This document shows positions 6,016-7,279 of a DNA stretch of 7,279 bases, in pieces; positions within the stretch are counted from its first letter, which is position 1; each line of letters starts with the position of its first letter. The position numbers were made by a program, and so were the translations under genes. Where the stretch lies: NCBI GenBank assembly GCA_900551635.1, contig URWQ01000071.1, positions 1 through 7,279 on the forward strand, written 5' to 3'. This DNA comes from an uncultured Collinsella sp. GTDB lineage: Bacteria > Actinomycetota > Coriobacteriia > Coriobacteriales > Coriobacteriaceae. A model generated the notes under the pieces. That model was not told the DNA's origin. It did no database searches and saw nothing but the letters and a program-made list of their open reading frames with translations.

Positions 6016-6043
6016 GCTGTCCAAGTAACTGTCCGCACCCCCC
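6016..6043 (-). repeat. IS3 element right terminal inverted repeat
   Basis: Read on the minus strand it begins GGGGGGTGCGGAC, then TTGGACA after a divergent centre, matching the left end. It begins 4 bases after the transposase stop codon, so the gene runs almost into the end. Confidence 0.8.
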
Positions 6044-6298
6044 TGCTTCCGCTTGCGGTAGAAGACGCATCGAAGAGTCTGAGAGAAATGCCTGGTCAGA
6101 GCACTCCAGATGAAGCCGGTTTTGCTGGATGGCCGGCAACGTCGCCCTTTACGCGCTCATAACTCGAGATTTCATGCAGAATAGGGCAACTTCGTCGACC
6201 GAAGTCCAGTGTGGAATGCGGTCGGTGCCCCTGCTGCGAAAGCCTATGAGACCATCAACGTCGCTGTTCGACAACGCTGAGTGTTAGCGGGGGAAGCC
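6044..6298. other. 255-base interval with no convincing gene
   Basis: No frame gives a supported protein on either strand. On the minus strand an open stretch at 6096-6254 contains HRPHSTLDF, which recalls the C-terminal motif of IS3/IS481-type transposases, but no other conserved block. The sequence GACAACGCTGAGTGTTAGC (6270-6288) resembles the two arms of the hsdM promoter dyad with a 1-base spacer. I see no clear terminator for the minus-strand gene that ends at 6299. The interval may be debris of an earlier insertion or deletion. Confidence 0.4.
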
Positions 6299-6766
6299 CT
6301 ATTCGCACGACGCCTTGCACCCGAGCTCGCTGAGGGCTTGCAGGGTTGGCTTTACGTTCTCGGCGTGCCAGTTCTTGTAGCCGCCGGCGTACTGTGTGGC
6401 GTATATGCCGGACAGGCGCAGATCGCTCAGCTCCTTTTGCTGAGTGGTGAGGCGCACGCCGCCGGTACTCGTTTCGATATCGATGACCACGTTGAGCAAG
6501 TCGTCAATGAGCTTCACGGACTCGATGTCCGCATAGGGGATCACGAGCGAGACATCCCGTTCCAGCGTTCCCCAAAAGGACTCGAAAGGAAGTAGGATAA
6601 GCTCGTTCTCGCACATCTGGAGAACCGCCATATCCCATGTCTCGAAAAAGCGGACGATCTTCTCGCTCAGGTCTCCCGCCGCGCCCTTGACGATGATGCA
6701 CCGGTCTTCCAAGGGCGTGAAGCCGGCGTCCATCGCATATTCCCAAACCTTCTCTTCGCGGGCCAT
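6299..6766 (-). CDS. Protein of unknown function, possibly PH-like fold
   Basis: The 155-aa product has no signal peptide or membrane segment, so it is probably cytoplasmic. The ATG at 6766 is chosen because AAAGGAG lies 10 bases upstream; an ATG at 6808 would add 14 residues without a good ribosome site. After a helical start (VWEYAMDAGFTPLEDR) comes a series of likely beta strands (about residues 48-107: MAVLQMCENELILLPF, DVSLVIPYADIESVKLID, VVIDIETSTGGVRLTT), then a C-terminal helix with KNWHAENVKPTLQAL. The pattern of a strand-rich core with an IPYADIESV-type edge and a final helix is like bacterial PH-domain or YcxB/GRAM-like proteins; this is a fold guess, not recognition of a family. 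It is divergent from the XRE regulator gene, which may control it. Confidence 0.75.
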   Translation of the reverse strand: MAREEKVWEYAMDAGFTPLEDRCIIVKGAAGDLSEKIVRFFETWDMAVLQMCENELILLPFESFWGTLERDVSLVIPYADIESVKLIDDLLNVVIDIETSTGGVRLTTQQKELSDLRLSGIYATQYAGGYKNWHAENVKPTLQALSELGCKASCE

Positions 6767-6873
6767 AACTGTTTCGCTCCTTTCACTTGGATTTGCGTCG
6801 ATGGGCATTATTTTCCCGATTCATCTCCCTGTCCGCAAATGGATCGTGCTAGCAAACTACCTGTTCAAAGGGC

Positions 6874-6893
6874 CTGTAAAAGACTTTTGACAG
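6874..6893. promoter_or_regulatory. Near-palindrome over a TTGACA hexamer between the divergent genes
   Basis: CTGTAAAAG (6874-6882), a central A and CTTTTGACAG (6884-6893) form a palindrome broken by one extra G. TTGACA (6887-6892), a perfect -35 hexamer on the plus strand, lies within it, but the best -10-like box, TATCAT (6927-6932), is 34 bases away and has no good -35 of its own. The site could be an operator for the XRE regulator acting on itself and on the divergent gene. The rest of the 221-base interval shows no gene. Confidence 0.35.
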
Positions 6894-6987
6894 CTGTGTC
6901 TGCATCGTTTTGCAAGGCTGGTGGGGTATCATTCCGATGCGCACGCGCGACGTGGCGCGCCAACGGGCAATCGAAAGGAAGGAACCG

Positions 6988-7279
6988 ATGGAACTGGCTC
7001 GGCAGTTGAGGGCCAAGCGGGAGGAGCGCGGGCTTTCCCAGGACGAGGTTTCGAAGGCGATATTCGTGTCGCGCCAGACCATTTCGAATTGGGAGAACGA
7101 CAAGACCTACCCGGACGTGCAGAGCCTGCTGCTTCTCAGCCAGCTGTTCGAGGTTTCCATCGATGCGCTCGTGAGGGGAGACGTGGTCGCCATGCAACGC
7201 GCCATTGCGGAGGACTCGCGTAAGATGCGGCTGTTGTCAATCGGGATGCTGGTCTTTTCGGGGGTGGGCGGGCGAGGCC
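6988..7279 (+). CDS. XRE-family transcriptional regulator, probably membrane-anchored (partial)
   Basis: This DNA-binding regulator runs off the right edge; 97 codons are visible. The ATG at 6988 follows a strong site, AAGGAAGGA, at close spacing. Residues about 3-60 form a classic HTH_3 domain: LARQLRAKREERGLSQDEVS, then the recognition helix VSRQTISNWENDKTYPDVQSL, ending with LFEVSIDALVRGD. After a polar linker, residues from about 84 on (LLSIGMLVFSGVGG) look like the start of a transmembrane segment. XRE regulators with this HTH plus C-terminal membrane helices are common in Firmicutes and Coriobacteriia. They often sit beside small membrane or PH-like genes, which fits the divergent neighbour. 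Its ligand and targets cannot be told from the sequence. Confidence 0.88.
   Translation, partial: MELARQLRAKREERGLSQDEVSKAIFVSRQTISNWENDKTYPDVQSLLLLSQLFEVSIDALVRGDVVAMQRAIAEDSRKMRLLSIGMLVFSGVGGRG

Larger units (their letters stand above)
4501..6043 (+). mobile_element. Complete IS3-family insertion sequence
   Basis: The element of about 1543 bp is bounded by imperfect 28-bp terminal inverted repeats (4501-4528 and 6016-6043; about 22 of 28 positions match, with the outer 13, GGGGGGTGCGGAC, identical). It holds one transposase gene filling nearly all its length. The inner TG...CA of IS3-type ends would start at 4507 if the G-run is not counted. I see no target-site duplication: the flanks read CTTGGT on the left and TGCTTC on the right. 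This suggests later rearrangement or an adjacent deletion. Its GC content looks far above that of the recombinase and hsdS. It stands where a second hsdS cassette might have been. Confidence 0.88.

Noticed and set aside
4495..6049. Target-site duplication of the IS, using GCTTC near both flanks
   Set aside because: GCTTC occurs at 4491-4495 and 6045-6049 but the left copy does not abut the element end, so it is not a duplication.

Overview
The window looks like a chromosomal stretch from a high-GC, gut-type actinobacterium, probably a member of the Coriobacteriia (Eggerthella or Gordonibacter-like). This rests on the GC-rich codon use, the style of the alanyl-tRNA synthetase tail and the GC-rich IS3-type transposase; no marker gene fixes the genus.

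Layout. Bases 1-82 are the last 26 codons of alaS, followed by a clean intrinsic terminator (107-137). A 190-base intergenic region follows, with a 12-bp tandem repeat (197-230), a perfect 9-bp dyad (265-290) and an abutting TATAAT -10 box. This leads into a type I modification operon: a long HsdM DNA adenine methyltransferase (331-2841) and, one base later, a half-length HsdS with a single target-recognition domain (2843-3364). A complete tyrosine recombinase gene (3361-4287, minus strand) converges on hsdS, and the two stop codons share one CTAG. The recombinase resembles the integrases found beside phase-variable hsdS loci. No hsdR is present.

Main observation. A perfect 17-bp inverted repeat flanks the recombinase gene. 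One copy (3334-3350) lies inside the last codons of hsdS, in the conserved segment encoding LHQRE. The other (4325-4341) lies just upstream of the recombinase start. This is the architecture expected of a self-encoded hsdS inverton. The sequence outside the right copy keeps only a short trace of hsdS and then becomes AT-rich. A complete IS3-family element (4501-6043, single-ORF transposase with a DD(35)E triad) sits at the place where a silent partner hsdS would be expected. Flipping the segment as it stands would give HsdS only a non-homologous tail, so the shuffling system looks partly eroded, or its partner cassette lies elsewhere.

Right end. After 255 bases without a convincing gene come two divergent genes: a 155-aa protein of unknown function with a possible PH-like fold (6299-6766, minus) and the start of an XRE-family regulator that appears to lead into a membrane segment (6988 to the window end). 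Their shared intergenic region carries a near-palindrome over a TTGACA hexamer.
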